NCBI RefSeq assembly: GCF_042660205.1
Contig: NZ_JBHSTQ010000005.1
Location: forward strand, 177,698-241,697
Source: Sporolactobacillus kofuensis
Lineage (GTDB): Bacteria; Bacillota; Bacilli; Bacillales; Sporolactobacillaceae
Direction of reading: 5' to 3'
Length of the DNA: 64,000 nt
A program made the translations under genes and the position numbers. Positions 26,342 to 35,641 of this stretch are shown here, one piece after another. A model generated the notes under the pieces. It was not told the origin of the DNA. It worked only from the letters and a program-made list of their open reading frames with translations, and made no database searches. Numbering within the stretch: position 1 is the stretch's first letter; each line of letters begins with the position of its first letter.

Positions 26342-27235
26342 ATGGACTCGATGACAATGTTGCAGGAGATTCTGGAATATGTTGACGAACATATCACAGA
26401 CGATCTTAGCCCGGATCGTTTAGCCGCACGCGCCGGATTTTCAACCTGGCATTTCTGCAGGGTATTCCAGTGGGGCGTCGGCTATTCAGTGATGGTCTAT
26501 GTACGGAACCGCCGTCTTTCTTATGCTGCACACGAACTCACTTCCGGCCGGCGTATTCTCGACATTTCATTGGAATATGGTTTTGAAACCCACTCGGGAT
26601 TTAGTAAAGCTTTTCGCCGTTACTTCGGCTGCTCGCCGGGAACCTACCGTTTGCATGCACATAGTGATCGCCCTTTCCCGCCAAACCTTCCTCGCACAAA
26701 CAATTATTTGACTGGAGGAATTATTTTGGAACCGAAAATTGTTACGCGCCCTGCTGAAAAGCTTGTGGGCTTTGCCCTTAAGACGACCTCGTCCGACGGA
26801 GAAAACAGTAAGGCAATTCCGGCTTTTTGGGACGACTATATGAGTAACGGGAGGATGGAAAGACTGCACGCTGAAAGCTTTGTTGACAACCATGATGAGT
26901 ATGGTGCGTGTTTTCCTGAAGATCCGGAGAACGGCGAATTTGACTATGTAATCGGAATTGAACCGAAGGCTGGCGCAGCAATCCCTGATGGTTATCACGT
27001 TTGTGAATTGCCGCCAGCAACTTATGCTGTCTTTTCGACACCGCCTTGTAATGCCACGAACTTTGTATCTGCTATTCAGGGCACATGGAACTACATCTTT
27101 AATGAATGGTTTCCAAAATCCGGATACGAGTATGCACCGAATTGTGTCGACTTTGAACGGTACGATGACCGTTGCATGTCGGACGAAGGAAAGATATGCG
27201 ACATCTACATTCCGGTCGTTAAAAAACAAAATTAA
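26342..27235 (+). CDS. AraC-family regulator with GyrI-like effector domain
   Basis: 297 residues. Two helix-turn-helix units (about 1-105): DDLSPDRLAARAGFSTWHFCRVF and ILDISLEYGFETHSGFSKAFRRYFGCSPG. A GyrI-like/Rob-type small-molecule domain follows (about 130-295), starting IVTRPAEKLVGFALKT. Members sense amphipathic drugs or metabolites. ATG 26342 is preceded by GGAGGAAGGGG; the frame stays open upstream, but that part has no ribosome binding site and reads like non-coding DNA. Followed by a terminator, so monocistronic. Confidence 0.9.
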   Translation: MDSMTMLQEILEYVDEHITDDLSPDRLAARAGFSTWHFCRVFQWGVGYSVMVYVRNRRLSYAAHELTSGRRILDISLEYGFETHSGFSKAFRRYFGCSPGTYRLHAHSDRPFPPNLPRTNNYLTGGIILEPKIVTRPAEKLVGFALKTTSSDGENSKAIPAFWDDYMSNGRMERLHAESFVDNHDEYGACFPEDPENGEFDYVIGIEPKAGAAIPDGYHVCELPPATYAVFSTPPCNATNFVSAIQGTWNYIFNEWFPKSGYEYAPNCVDFERYDDRCMSDEGKICDIYIPVVKKQN

Positions 27236-27259
27236 TAGGTGTATAACAATGAATCATAC

Positions 27260-27294
27260 AAAAACGGACACCGCAGTTTACCGGGTCCGTTTTC
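27260..27294 (+). terminator. intrinsic terminator of the AraC/GyrI gene
   Basis: AAAACGGAC (27261-27269) and GTCCGTTTT (27285-27293) form a 9-bp stem around a 15-base loop. Confidence 0.8.
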
Positions 27295-27493
27295 GTGATT
27301 GTACATCACTTCATCAAGTCATTACATCGAGAAAAACGATTACAGCTCTACATCAGATTAACAATCAAAACACCTCAGTTATAAGAATGTAAAGGCATCA
27401 CCGTAATTTTCAATAAGAAGAGAAATGGTGTGTAAAATACAATCAGAAAGCATGAATGCCCCACACAAAGTTTGAGCTGGGGGGCAATTTAAG

Positions 27494-27557
27494 GTGTTCG
27501 TTACGATTTTTTAGGGTTCGTTACGATTTTTACATGGTTAGTTACGAATTTTCAAGC
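27494..27557. repeat. three tandem 20-21-base repeats
   Basis: Units beginning at 27496 (GTTCGTTACGATTTTTTAG), 27516 (GTTCGTTACGATTTTTACAT) and 27537 (GTTAGTTACGAATTTTCAAG). The first two contain the palindrome TCGTTACGA. They lie in the ~330-bp gap (27236-27562) between two convergent genes, which otherwise holds only the terminator at 27260. Confidence 0.8.
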
Positions 27558-27562
27558 GATCC

Positions 27563-28417
27563 TCACAATCTGATTGATGCACCGATCGGTAGGCAATGAG
27601 CATCTTCTCTATGGCCGAGTTGCTCTGTTTTGGCTACGGGCAAATGATAGCGGTCGGTGACTTCAAGTACGAGTTGTTCGATGGAAGGCTGATCATGTTT
27701 GGCTTGCATGGATGAAAAAGTACCGAGCAGCACACCGGAACATTGCTGAAACACAGCCAGTTGATCTAATTGTGCGAGCAGTGAAGCCATCCGTGCTGAG
27801 CCCCCGCCTAATGCCTCGAGGAAGAGTATTTTATTTGTAGGATCCGGGAAATAAGGTGTACCGGCGAGTTTAAGAAAACAGCGAATATTACCGCCGATGA
27901 TCGTCCCACTCATCTCCTGACCGCGTAGCCAGCGATACTGAAATGAAGGTGCGTCATGATCTTCCATGAATGCATGTGTAAACACTTGCTGCGCTTGCGG
28001 GAAATTTCCAGCAAGATTTTTGACTCTGTAGTGATAGGAAGATTTTCCTGTTTGGGCATAGATCGCGTTATTGATCACTGACAAATCACTCATACCGATA
28101 AACGGGCTATTAGATTCACGGATTTGTTCAAAGTTGAGATCATTAAGAATTTGATTGGCACTGTCCCCACCGGAAATGTCAAAAATGGCTTTGATCTCAG
28201 CATTGTTAACGAGACACATCAGTTCTGCGGCACGTTCCTGATGTGTACCACTAAATGGAGAACGAGTACTGCGATATAGGGTGGTTGCTTTCATCACCTT
28301 TAATCCTAGACTGTTCAGTGTTTGCTCAATGCTTATGATTGCTGATTGTTCTTCGGGATAAAGGCCATCCGAACAGGAAATCAGTCCGACTGTGTCGCCC
28401 ATTCGCAAGAGTGGCAT
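27563..28417 (-). CDS. S66-family peptidase (LD-carboxypeptidase / MccF-like)
   Basis: 284 residues. N-terminal LRMGDTVGLISCSD, then the serine nucleophile region PFIGMSDLSVINNAI (GxSDxT-like), a Glu in ILFLEALGGG and a His in EQLGHREDAHCLPIGA complete the Ser-Glu-His set of S66 enzymes. These cleave an L,D-peptide bond in recycled murein tripeptide-tetrapeptides, or inactivate microcin C-type antibiotics. The MccF side is favoured slightly by the compact length. ATG 28417 has GGAGGATGAG eight bases upstream. It follows the rRNA methyltransferase gene with 23 bp between and so is probably co-transcribed. Confidence 0.85.
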   Translation of the reverse strand: MPLLRMGDTVGLISCSDGLYPEEQSAIISIEQTLNSLGLKVMKATTLYRSTRSPFSGTHQERAAELMCLVNNAEIKAIFDISGGDSANQILNDLNFEQIRESNSPFIGMSDLSVINNAIYAQTGKSSYHYRVKNLAGNFPQAQQVFTHAFMEDHDAPSFQYRWLRGQEMSGTIIGGNIRCFLKLAGTPYFPDPTNKILFLEALGGGSARMASLLAQLDQLAVFQQCSGVLLGTFSSMQAKHDQPSIEQLVLEVTDRYHLPVAKTEQLGHREDAHCLPIGASIRL

Positions 28418-28440
28418 AGGCTCATCCTCCTTTTCCCTAA

Positions 28441-29820
28441 TTATTTTAACCCTCTGCGTCGCAATCCTTTTGGGTAGAAATTCTTCAGAATTCCACCGGC
28501 AGCTTTTCCCCAACCGAGTGGGAATCCATCAATTGTAACAACAGTCCAGCCTTTAATATTGTCGGTAAGCGGTAAGGTTTCCCCGCGCAGATAGCTGTCC
28601 CATTGATTTTCAGTGTAGTGAAGCGCTAATTGCTGCTGGAAGGCACTTGAAGGAAGTGCAAGTGCGAGCGCATGGTTGGGTTCGAATCGATTCTTTTTTT
28701 GTTCACCAAGATGGAGCCCGAAACGAATCACTTTTAATTTCCCGAAATCTGGACAGTCAAAGGGAAGCAGAAAGAGCTGGTTACCTGAAAAATGAAAAAT
28801 ACCGTCAAGTTTCTTCGCTAATACAGCTTTCTCAAACTGCTGGAAATCGCTCAGCTCACTTGGTTTAGCAGAAACCGCAGTTTTATTTCTGCGAGATTCT
28901 GTCTCACTTTTCTTAAGCAGTTTTGCAACGAAATGTCCTTCTCCTTGTAAGTGATGCGGCCATAATCGTGCCGTTTTCGATAGTTCATCTTGCTTGGATC
29001 TTGTCCATTGTGGACGACCATCAGCAACACCAAATGATTTTTCAATCGGCAACAGTTCAAGATCTGGATATTTTTCAAGGAGTTGCTCAATCATTTGTTC
29101 GTCTTCCTCCGGCGAGAAGGTGCAGGTTGAGTAGACAAGAACCCCACCGGAACGCAGCATCAGATAGGCTTGGTCAAGAATTTGGGCTTGAAGTCGTGCA
29201 CAATCTGCGACATGATCCGGGCTCCAGTATTGCATCGCATCGGGGTCTTTCCGAAACATTCCTTCTCCGGAACATGGGGCGTCAACGAGAATCTTGTCAA
29301 AATAGCCCGGGAAATAATGAGCTAACCGTTCTGGTGTTTCATTAGTAACAACTGTATTTGTTATGCCCATCCGTTCAATATTTTCCGACAGCGCTTTGGC
29401 CCGTTTCGGATAAGGTTCATTCGAGATAAGTAGGCCTGAATTTTGCATTGAGGCAGCGATTTGTGTCGATTTTCCACCAGGTGCTGCGCATAAATCAAGC
29501 ACATGATCGCCAGGTTCGGCACCGAGCGTTTCTGCGACAAACATTGCACTCGGTTCTTGAATGTAGTAAAGTCCTGCTTGGTGAAACGGATGTTTCCCAG
29601 GCAGGTCGTGTTCTTCATAATAATAACCGGTTTGGCAAAAAGGAATGGGCTGGAGATGGAACTCCGGACGTTCCATAAGTTGCTCGCCTGTAACTTTCAA
29701 TGGGTTTACGCGCAGTCCAACTGCTCGATTCTGTTGATAGGTTTCAAAGAACAGCGCCGCTTCTTCCGCACCCATCATCGTAGTGATTTTCGTTCTAAAT
29801 GCTTCAGGTAACGATAACAA
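28441..29820 (-). CDS. RsmF/NSUN-family rRNA (cytosine-C5)-methyltransferase
   Basis: 459 residues. SAM-binding motif VLDLCAAPGGKSTQIA, catalytic motif IV DAPCSGEGMFRKDP and motif VI YSTCTFSPEEDE with the two cysteines of m5C methyltransferases. The C-terminal RsmF-type domain and a PUA-like end (about 330-459) place it with RsmF rather than RsmB. Likely target is 16S rRNA (C1407 region in E. coli numbering), inferred from the family. TTG start at 29820 with GGAGGA eight bases upstream. Confidence 0.9.
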   Translation of the reverse strand: MLSLPEAFRTKITTMMGAEEAALFFETYQQNRAVGLRVNPLKVTGEQLMERPEFHLQPIPFCQTGYYYEEHDLPGKHPFHQAGLYYIQEPSAMFVAETLGAEPGDHVLDLCAAPGGKSTQIAASMQNSGLLISNEPYPKRAKALSENIERMGITNTVVTNETPERLAHYFPGYFDKILVDAPCSGEGMFRKDPDAMQYWSPDHVADCARLQAQILDQAYLMLRSGGVLVYSTCTFSPEEDEQMIEQLLEKYPDLELLPIEKSFGVADGRPQWTRSKQDELSKTARLWPHHLQGEGHFVAKLLKKSETESRRNKTAVSAKPSELSDFQQFEKAVLAKKLDGIFHFSGNQLFLLPFDCPDFGKLKVIRFGLHLGEQKKNRFEPNHALALALPSSAFQQQLALHYTENQWDSYLRGETLPLTDNIKGWTVVTIDGFPLGWGKAAGGILKNFYPKGLRRRGLK

Positions 29821-29851
29821 GAAAGCTCCTCCTTAAATAACAGTTCATCCG

Positions 29852-31588
29852 TTAATCTGCAGATACTGCAATATGTTTGAAAGCACGCACATCAAATAAG
29901 CCGGTGTCCGTGAGTTTGAGATCCGGAATGACCGGCAGGCTTAAGAAGGACAGCGTTAAAAATGGGTTGAATGATTCCGAAACGCCAAGCATTGACGCTG
30001 CATTTCGTAGCCGTTTGAGTGCTTCCGCAACATCCTCTGCAGGGGCATCAGTCATCAATCCGGCGATCGGAAGTGCAAGCTCCGCAAGTATTTTTCCGTT
30101 TTCGACGACAACCATGCCGCCATCAATCACTTTTAACCGTTCTGCAGCTGCGATCATATCTTCATCATTACAGCCTGTGACTACTAAGTTATGGGAGTCA
30201 TGAGCAATGGTTGTTGCGATTGCACCGGCATTCATGCCAAAGCCCTTGACGATTGCTAATCCGATCGTGCCAAGTCCTTTGTGCCGTTCGATCACCGCCA
30301 TCTTCAGATAATCTTTCCCTTTTGAAAAATGAAAGTGACCATCTTGTACTGGGACATGCTCAATCACATCACGCGTCACTAAGCTGTTCGGAATAATCTC
30401 AATAACATGCGCTTTTTGAGAGGAACTTAATTTAACCGCAAATTGCTCGGGTGTGAGCACAGGCAAGGTGAGCGGGTGATTTTCTGCCATGAATAAGGAG
30501 CGGTTGTGGTTTTGAACAGGAATTCCATTTTCTGCTACGAGTTTTCCATGAGCAAATACTTTGCTAATTGAGACCTTCTCAAGATCATCGAGAAGAAGAA
30601 AATTCGCTTCGTAACCTGGAGCAATCGCACCTTTTTCACGGAATCCATAACATTCGGCAGCGTTCAGAGATGCCATTTTAATACATGTGATCGGATCTAA
30701 TCCATGGTCAATCGCCATGCGTACATTATGATCGACGCTGCCTTCACGCAGAAGATCATCCGGGTACTTATCATCCGTACAAAAGAGGAAGCGTCGACTG
30801 TTCGCTTCATTCACGAGATCGATGAGCTGCGGTAAATCTTTGGCAACAGTTCCCTGCCGGATCATGACATACATCCCTCGTGACAAGCGCGCTTTTGCTT
30901 CATCGATGTTCACACATTCATGATCGGTACGGATACCGACAGCTTTATAGACATTTATGCCTTGTTCATCAAGCCCTGCCGCGTGCCCATCAATACGCCA
31001 GCTATGGTTTAATGTCATCGCCAGTTTATTAACCATCGAAGGATCTGCATGAAGTACGGCGGGAAAATCCATGACTTCTGCGAGACCAAGAACATGTTCA
31101 TTTTGAAAGAGCGGCTCAAGATCATCGGCATTCAGCGTTGCCCCATTATGTTCGAAAGAGGTCGCAGGTACGGATGATGGCAGCATGACATAGAGATCAA
31201 TGCTGCTTTCCTTTGCACGCTCAAGCATGAATTGAATTCCGGACGTACCAAGCACATTTGCAATTTCATGTGGATCAGTGATCGCTGCAGTAACCCCATG
31301 CACAGCGAGAACGTCAGAAAAAGCTCCTGGTGTAAGCAGTGAGGATTCAATGTGTACATGCGCGTCAATAAAAGCAGGACTAATATATTTTCCGCGTGCA
31401 TCGATTGTTTTTATGCCTTCATAGTCGCCAAGTCCAACAATCATTCCGTCACAAATTGCGACATCAGTCTTTAATAATTCACTGCTGAATACGTCGATAA
31501 CAGTGCCATTCTTGATGACGAGATCTGCAGGTTCCTTTTTTGCGGCAACGTTGATCCGTCTGATGAGTGGTTCTTTATCTATAGTCAA
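29852..31588 (-). CDS. adeC: adenine deaminase
   Basis: Hydrolyses adenine to hypoxanthine and ammonia for purine salvage. 578 residues, matching the B. subtilis enzyme. Amidohydrolase metal motif AFIDAHVHIESS, then TDPHEIANVLG, a GHAAG block and the C-terminal AIATTIAHDSHNLVVTG. Starting at TTG 31588 puts GGGAG seven bases upstream and gives an N terminus of the usual length; a TTG six codons further upstream lacks a site. No purine riboswitch motif is apparent upstream. Confidence 0.94.
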   Translation of the reverse strand: MTIDKEPLIRRINVAAKKEPADLVIKNGTVIDVFSSELLKTDVAICDGMIVGLGDYEGIKTIDARGKYISPAFIDAHVHIESSLLTPGAFSDVLAVHGVTAAITDPHEIANVLGTSGIQFMLERAKESSIDLYVMLPSSVPATSFEHNGATLNADDLEPLFQNEHVLGLAEVMDFPAVLHADPSMVNKLAMTLNHSWRIDGHAAGLDEQGINVYKAVGIRTDHECVNIDEAKARLSRGMYVMIRQGTVAKDLPQLIDLVNEANSRRFLFCTDDKYPDDLLREGSVDHNVRMAIDHGLDPITCIKMASLNAAECYGFREKGAIAPGYEANFLLLDDLEKVSISKVFAHGKLVAENGIPVQNHNRSLFMAENHPLTLPVLTPEQFAVKLSSSQKAHVIEIIPNSLVTRDVIEHVPVQDGHFHFSKGKDYLKMAVIERHKGLGTIGLAIVKGFGMNAGAIATTIAHDSHNLVVTGCNDEDMIAAAERLKVIDGGMVVVENGKILAELALPIAGLMTDAPAEDVAEALKRLRNAASMLGVSESFNPFLTLSFLSLPVIPDLKLTDTGLFDVRAFKHIAVSAD

Positions 31589-31698
31589 AGCACAGACTCC
31601 CTTCAATTTTAACGCCCAAACTTATATAGACCATTATAACTGAAAAGTGCAGAGGGCGTGAATGAAGCGGAAAGGGAGACTGCATGAGGACACAAAGA

Positions 31699-32376
31699 TC
31701 AAATGAGCCGACCGACGGTAAACGTCACAGCCATGGTCAATGCGCCGACGAACATATTTCGAATAACAGCTGGTTTCTTCGGTGCGCCGCCTAAATGAGC
31801 ACTGATGTAACCGGTCAAACCGAGTGCAATAAGGACGGTGCTTACCGTAAAGGGCACACGGATCGACAACGGTGTTAGGAGAATCGACAGCAGGGGAAGA
31901 GTGGCACCAATCGAAAACGAACCCATCGATGAAAAAGCGGCATACCATGGATTAACATAATCGTTAGGCTTGACGCCGAGTTCCGCACGGGCGTGGGCAC
32001 CGAGTGCGTCTTTATTCATTAACTCGACAGCAACTTTTTTTGATAAATCCTCCGACAGGCCATTTTTCACATAGATATTGGCCAATTCGCTCACTTCACC
32101 TTCATAGTCGTCCCTAAGTCTGACCTTTTCTGCTTCGACCACCGCTTTCTCCGTGTCTTTTTGTGTACTCACGGAAACATACTCACCGCCGCCCATTGAA
32201 AGTGCACCGGCCACGAGACCGGCTAGTCCGGAAATGAGCAACGTTACGGTATGAGTAGTTGCCCCGGCGACACCGATGACGATGCCTGCCGTAGAGACAA
32301 TACCGTCATTGGCACCGAGAACACCGGCGCGAAGTACATTTAATTTTTGGCTAAAATCGTTCGTTATATGGTCCAT
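31699..32376 (-). CDS. VIT/CCC1-family iron/manganese transporter
   Basis: 225 residues. Opens with LRAGVLGANDGIVSTAGIVIGVAGA, the diagnostic VIT segment, then GALSMGGGEYVSVSTQKDTEKA, a cytoplasmic acidic helix hairpin rich in Glu (metal-binding domain) and three further membrane segments. Family members move Fe2+ or Mn2+ out of the cytosol. ATG 32376 has GAGGAG nine bases upstream. The frame is open 32 codons further, and MKMITILIYLL starting near 32445 is an alternative N terminus with its own AGGG. The upstream region carries a PerR-type box and a hairpin leader shared with the P-type ATPase at 36611. Confidence 0.88.
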   Translation of the reverse strand: MDHITNDFSQKLNVLRAGVLGANDGIVSTAGIVIGVAGATTHTVTLLISGLAGLVAGALSMGGGEYVSVSTQKDTEKAVVEAEKVRLRDDYEGEVSELANIYVKNGLSEDLSKKVAVELMNKDALGAHARAELGVKPNDYVNPWYAAFSSMGSFSIGATLPLLSILLTPLSIRVPFTVSTVLIALGLTGYISAHLGGAPKKPAVIRNMFVGALTMAVTFTVGRLI

Positions 32377-32423
32377 AGTCAGTAACTCCTCTTCCTCATA
32401 AATTGAAAATAGTAATAGATAAA

Positions 32424-32560
32424 TGAGAATGGTAATCATCTTCATAACCCTGAAAACGGAACATGCTGCCACCCCAAATGGATGACAGCATGTCTATCAA
32501 TATTAAAATAATTATTATCTGATTTTACTTTATTTTATATGGAAACCAATCATTTGTCTA
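32424..32560 (-). promoter_or_regulatory. composite promoter/leader of the VIT gene (PerR-type box, hairpin, Fur-like block)
   Basis: Minus strand, in order: -35 TAGACA (32555-32560), 17 bp, -10 TAAAAT (32532-32537), 14 bp, PerR-type box (32503-32517, plus strand TTAAAATAATTATTA, 12 of 14 to TTATAATnATTATAA), 9 bp, hairpin with ACATGCTGTC and GGCAGCATGT arms (32461-32493), 17 bp, and a block that is Fur-like on the plus strand (TGAGAATGGTAATCATC, 32424-32440). The same parts with nearly the same spacing stand before the P-type ATPase at 38649-38785. Confidence 0.75.
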
Positions 32561-32584
32561 TAATTTAACTTTGGTTCTACGCTT

Positions 32585-34372
32585 TTACTTGGTAAGGGCT
32601 AAAAACTCGTCAACATCGCGCATCAAATAATCGAGTGCACTCTGCCAAAAAGCGGGTTTCGTTAAGTCAACAGCCAAATGTTTTTCCGCAAGTTGTTCGG
32701 TCGTCATTCGGCCGGTATCGCGAAGCAGGGCATCGTAATTTGCCGCAAATGCCGGACCTTCTTGGCGTGCACGGACGTAGATCCCTGTGCTAAATAAAAA
32801 TCCGAACGTGTACGGAAAATTATAGAACGGCCAGTTCGTAATGTAGAAATGAAGTTTTGATGCCCAGAAAGTTGGGTGATAGACATCAAGTGAATCGAGA
32901 TAAGCTTCTTTCTGAGCATCGGTCATGAGCTGGTTGAGTCGGTCTACGCTGACCACGCCATTTTTTCGTTCTGCATAGAAGCGTGTTTCAAAAAGGAATC
33001 GCGCATGAATATTCATAAGCAATGCGACGCAGCGTTCGAGCTTATCTGCAAGGAATGTTATCCGTTCTTCTTTGGTCTTCGCCGCAGCTTGTGCCGCATC
33101 GCTGACAATCATTTCAGAGAAGGTAGATGCGGTTTCAGCAACGTTCATTGCATAGTTTTGTGAGAGGTAAGGCAAATCATTCATGAGTGATTGATGGTAG
33201 GCATGACCCAGTTCATGAGCAAGTGTTGATCGATTTCCCGTTGTGCCACTAAAGGTCATAAAGATCCGAGATTGTCCGGATATTGGAAAATTGGTGCAGA
33301 AACCTCCAGGACGCTTATTTGCTCTGTTTTCAGCTTCAATCCAGCGATTCTCCAATGCATTTTTTGCGAAAGAAGCCATGTTTGGATTAAATGAGCCAAA
33401 ATGCTTGGTGATAAACGTTGCAGCATCTTCATAGGATCCTTTGCTGCTGTTGTTACTCAGTGGTGCATCAACATCAAACCAGGAGAGCTTCTTTAAGTGA
33501 AGCAGTTCTGCTTTACGTTTCATGAATTGAACAAGTTTTGGTTTAGCGTGATCAATCACGGACCACATCGTTGATAAGGTCTGTTCCGACATGCGGTTAT
33601 AGTCAAGGGGTTCGTCAAGAATGTTGTCCCAGCCGCGTGCTTTATACGCAGTGATTCGATATCCGGCAATGTGATTCAGCGCTGCTGCAAAAAGGTCGGC
33701 ATGATCGCTCCAAGCGGATTCAAGCGCCTCAAACGCACGTTTTCTCATTGTTCTTTCGCCATCGTCGAGCAGATTATTCGCTTGACTCACGGAAAGCGTC
33801 TCTTCTTTGCCGTCTTTTTCAAGAGTAATTTCCATTTTACCGATCAGACTATAATAGAGATCTTCCCAGCCATGATAGCCATCTACGGCTAACCCACTGA
33901 TGAGCTGTTCCTGCTCGGCACTAAGTTTTTTCCTGGAACGTTCTCTTTTTTCACGAAGCGCAAATTGTACTTCTTTCAGGGCATCCATACCGAGTAAGCC
34001 CGCCCAATTTGCATCTGAGATTTGTCGAAGTATATTTTCAAATAAACTATCCGCTGCGTTCAGCGCGGCATCAAGACTTTGGATTCTGTTGTTTGCCAAC
34101 GCAGCATTCTGATCTTTAATGTTCTGAGCGGTCAGACATTCCACATAAGCGCCTGCTTCATTCAATTTCTTACGCAACAGTTCATCGGTGCGTACCAAAT
34201 CAATGAATGTCGCTCCGTCGTCAACGGTAAATGATGTGTGTCGTGACGTCAATGTTTGGGTAAATGCGTCAATTTCATCGCTCAGTGTATTTAGAAACGA
34301 TTGAAAATCAGGCGAAGTGGAGCCGCCGTTAAAGATTGTTTCGAGGTCCCACTGTTGGTTCAATTTTTCCAT
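32585..34372 (-). CDS. pepF: oligoendopeptidase F (M3 family)
   Basis: Cytosolic zinc endopeptidase that cuts short peptides. 595 residues. N-terminal MEKLNQQWDLETIF; oligoendopeptidase N domain about 110-180; catalytic HELGHAYHQSL (HExxH) at about 385-395 with the downstream Glu in MNVAETASTFSEM. ATG 34372 has AAGGGA upstream; the longer open frame is not supported. Divergent from yfkJ with a short shared promoter region (34373-34490). Confidence 0.94.
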   Translation of the reverse strand: MEKLNQQWDLETIFNGGSTSPDFQSFLNTLSDEIDAFTQTLTSRHTSFTVDDGATFIDLVRTDELLRKKLNEAGAYVECLTAQNIKDQNAALANNRIQSLDAALNAADSLFENILRQISDANWAGLLGMDALKEVQFALREKRERSRKKLSAEQEQLISGLAVDGYHGWEDLYYSLIGKMEITLEKDGKEETLSVSQANNLLDDGERTMRKRAFEALESAWSDHADLFAAALNHIAGYRITAYKARGWDNILDEPLDYNRMSEQTLSTMWSVIDHAKPKLVQFMKRKAELLHLKKLSWFDVDAPLSNNSSKGSYEDAATFITKHFGSFNPNMASFAKNALENRWIEAENRANKRPGGFCTNFPISGQSRIFMTFSGTTGNRSTLAHELGHAYHQSLMNDLPYLSQNYAMNVAETASTFSEMIVSDAAQAAAKTKEERITFLADKLERCVALLMNIHARFLFETRFYAERKNGVVSVDRLNQLMTDAQKEAYLDSLDVYHPTFWASKLHFYITNWPFYNFPYTFGFLFSTGIYVRARQEGPAFAANYDALLRDTGRMTTEQLAEKHLAVDLTKPAFWQSALDYLMRDVDEFLALTK

Positions 34373-34490
34373 GGTATCCCTTCTTTCTGCATCTTCAGTA
34401 ATTGTAGCACATTGCCTAAGGTTTAGATTTTGTTGTTTCTTGAATGAACTGATAGTATAGAAATAGGATTTCATTAAGGAGCTTAGTGTT

Positions 34491-34952
34491 ATGCATGTGC
34501 TATTTGTTTGTCTCGGCAATATTTGTCGCTCACCGATGGCTGAGGCTGTGTTACGACATAAGATTTCTCAAGCAGGACTGTCGGATCGAATTAGTGTGGA
34601 TTCGGCAGGAACAGGCAACTGGCATATCGGCGATCCACCGCATCAAGGAACACAGAAGCAATTGAACAAAGTCGGTATTTCCTTCGATCAGATAAAGGCC
34701 CGTCAAGTTCAGCCTGATGATTTTCAAAAATATGATCGTATTATTGCCATGGATCGTCAGAATGAACAGGATCTTCTTCATTTGGCTAGGAAAGTCGATG
34801 CGGATAAAGTGAGCAGATTTATGAGCTTGCTGCCAAACCATGCTTTGGCAGATGTTCCGGATCCATACTATACCGGACGATTTGAGGAAGTGTTCCAGTT
34901 GATCGATCAAGGCACAGACTGCTTGATTGAAGAGCTTAAGAAACAGATTTAA
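34491..34952 (+). CDS. yfkJ: low-molecular-weight protein-tyrosine phosphatase
   Basis: 153 residues. P-loop VCLGNICRSPMAE (Cys8-x5-Arg) at the N terminus and the general-acid motif DVPDPYYTG near the end. Dephosphorylates protein tyrosines; B. subtilis YfkJ is linked to stress resistance. ATG 34491 follows AAGGAGCTTAG. First gene of the conserved yfkJ-yfkI-yfkH set. Confidence 0.93.
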   Translation: MHVLFVCLGNICRSPMAEAVLRHKISQAGLSDRISVDSAGTGNWHIGDPPHQGTQKQLNKVGISFDQIKARQVQPDDFQKYDRIIAMDRQNEQDLLHLARKVDADKVSRFMSLLPNHALADVPDPYYTGRFEEVFQLIDQGTDCLIEELKKQI

Positions 34953-35075
34953 GATGAAACACCACTATTTAACAATGATCTGAGTTAAGATTGCCTCATA
35001 TTAACTCGCTCCAGTGTGCAGACTAATTCATGTAATCCTTTTAGGAATTACAGCACTGCGAGGAGGCAGAATCTG

Positions 35076-35633
35076 ATGAGTGTTTATGGCAAAAGCCAGA
35101 TGGGCAAATTTATGCTGATCGGCAGCATGGTTGGCTGCGGTTTGTCACTGATGAGCCGCGAGACACGATCGGTCTGGGGCCACAATATGTCGACAGCGGT
35201 AACGAACGGCGGCCGGTTGATTCGAACGATCTATCAACATCCGGATCAAGTTGGCAAGTATATGAAAGTGACGGGTACACGGCTTAAGGGCTTGGTACGT
35301 GAGGCATCGAATGACTTTGAGCAAATGATTGACCGTGTGGAGAAGGCGAGAACGAGTACGGGTAATACGTATCAATACGTTATGGAAGTCGGTACTGAGT
35401 TTGCGGACATGGTAGGAAAAATTAGGCAATCAGGTAAGTCTATTGCCAATTACCAAGAACCTGTACTTATTGATACGGAGCAAGAAGCATTGCAACGGCT
35501 TGAAAATGAAACAACGGTACCTAACCCGGGAACACTGCCGAATTATACGAAACATCAGAACGTATCGGCATCTTCCCAGCAGCCAAAAGCAAAAAGCGGA
35601 ATGAAGAAGCATCCTGTCAAGCATTCACATTAA
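35076..35633 (+). CDS. YtxH-like small membrane-associated protein (yfkI position)
   Basis: 185 residues. One N-terminal hydrophobic segment (FMLIGSMVGCGLSLM), a long helical region with coiled-coil character (about 45-125), and a low-complexity tail rich in Lys, Gln and His. Resembles YtxH/YtxG-type proteins, which appear in stress responses. It sits where yfkI sits in B. subtilis between yfkJ and yfkH, but similarity to YfkI itself cannot be judged here. ATG 35076 follows AGGAGG with eight-base spacing. Confidence 0.65.
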   Translation: MSVYGKSQMGKFMLIGSMVGCGLSLMSRETRSVWGHNMSTAVTNGGRLIRTIYQHPDQVGKYMKVTGTRLKGLVREASNDFEQMIDRVEKARTSTGNTYQYVMEVGTEFADMVGKIRQSGKSIANYQEPVLIDTEQEALQRLENETTVPNPGTLPNYTKHQNVSASSQQPKAKSGMKKHPVKHSH

Positions 35634-35641
35634 TTGTTTGG

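Noticed and set aside
26567..27229. Long minus-strand open frame (220 codons) antisense to the AraC/GyrI gene
   Set aside because: A shadow of the real gene; the plus-strand frame has clear AraC and GyrI motifs and a good ribosome binding site.
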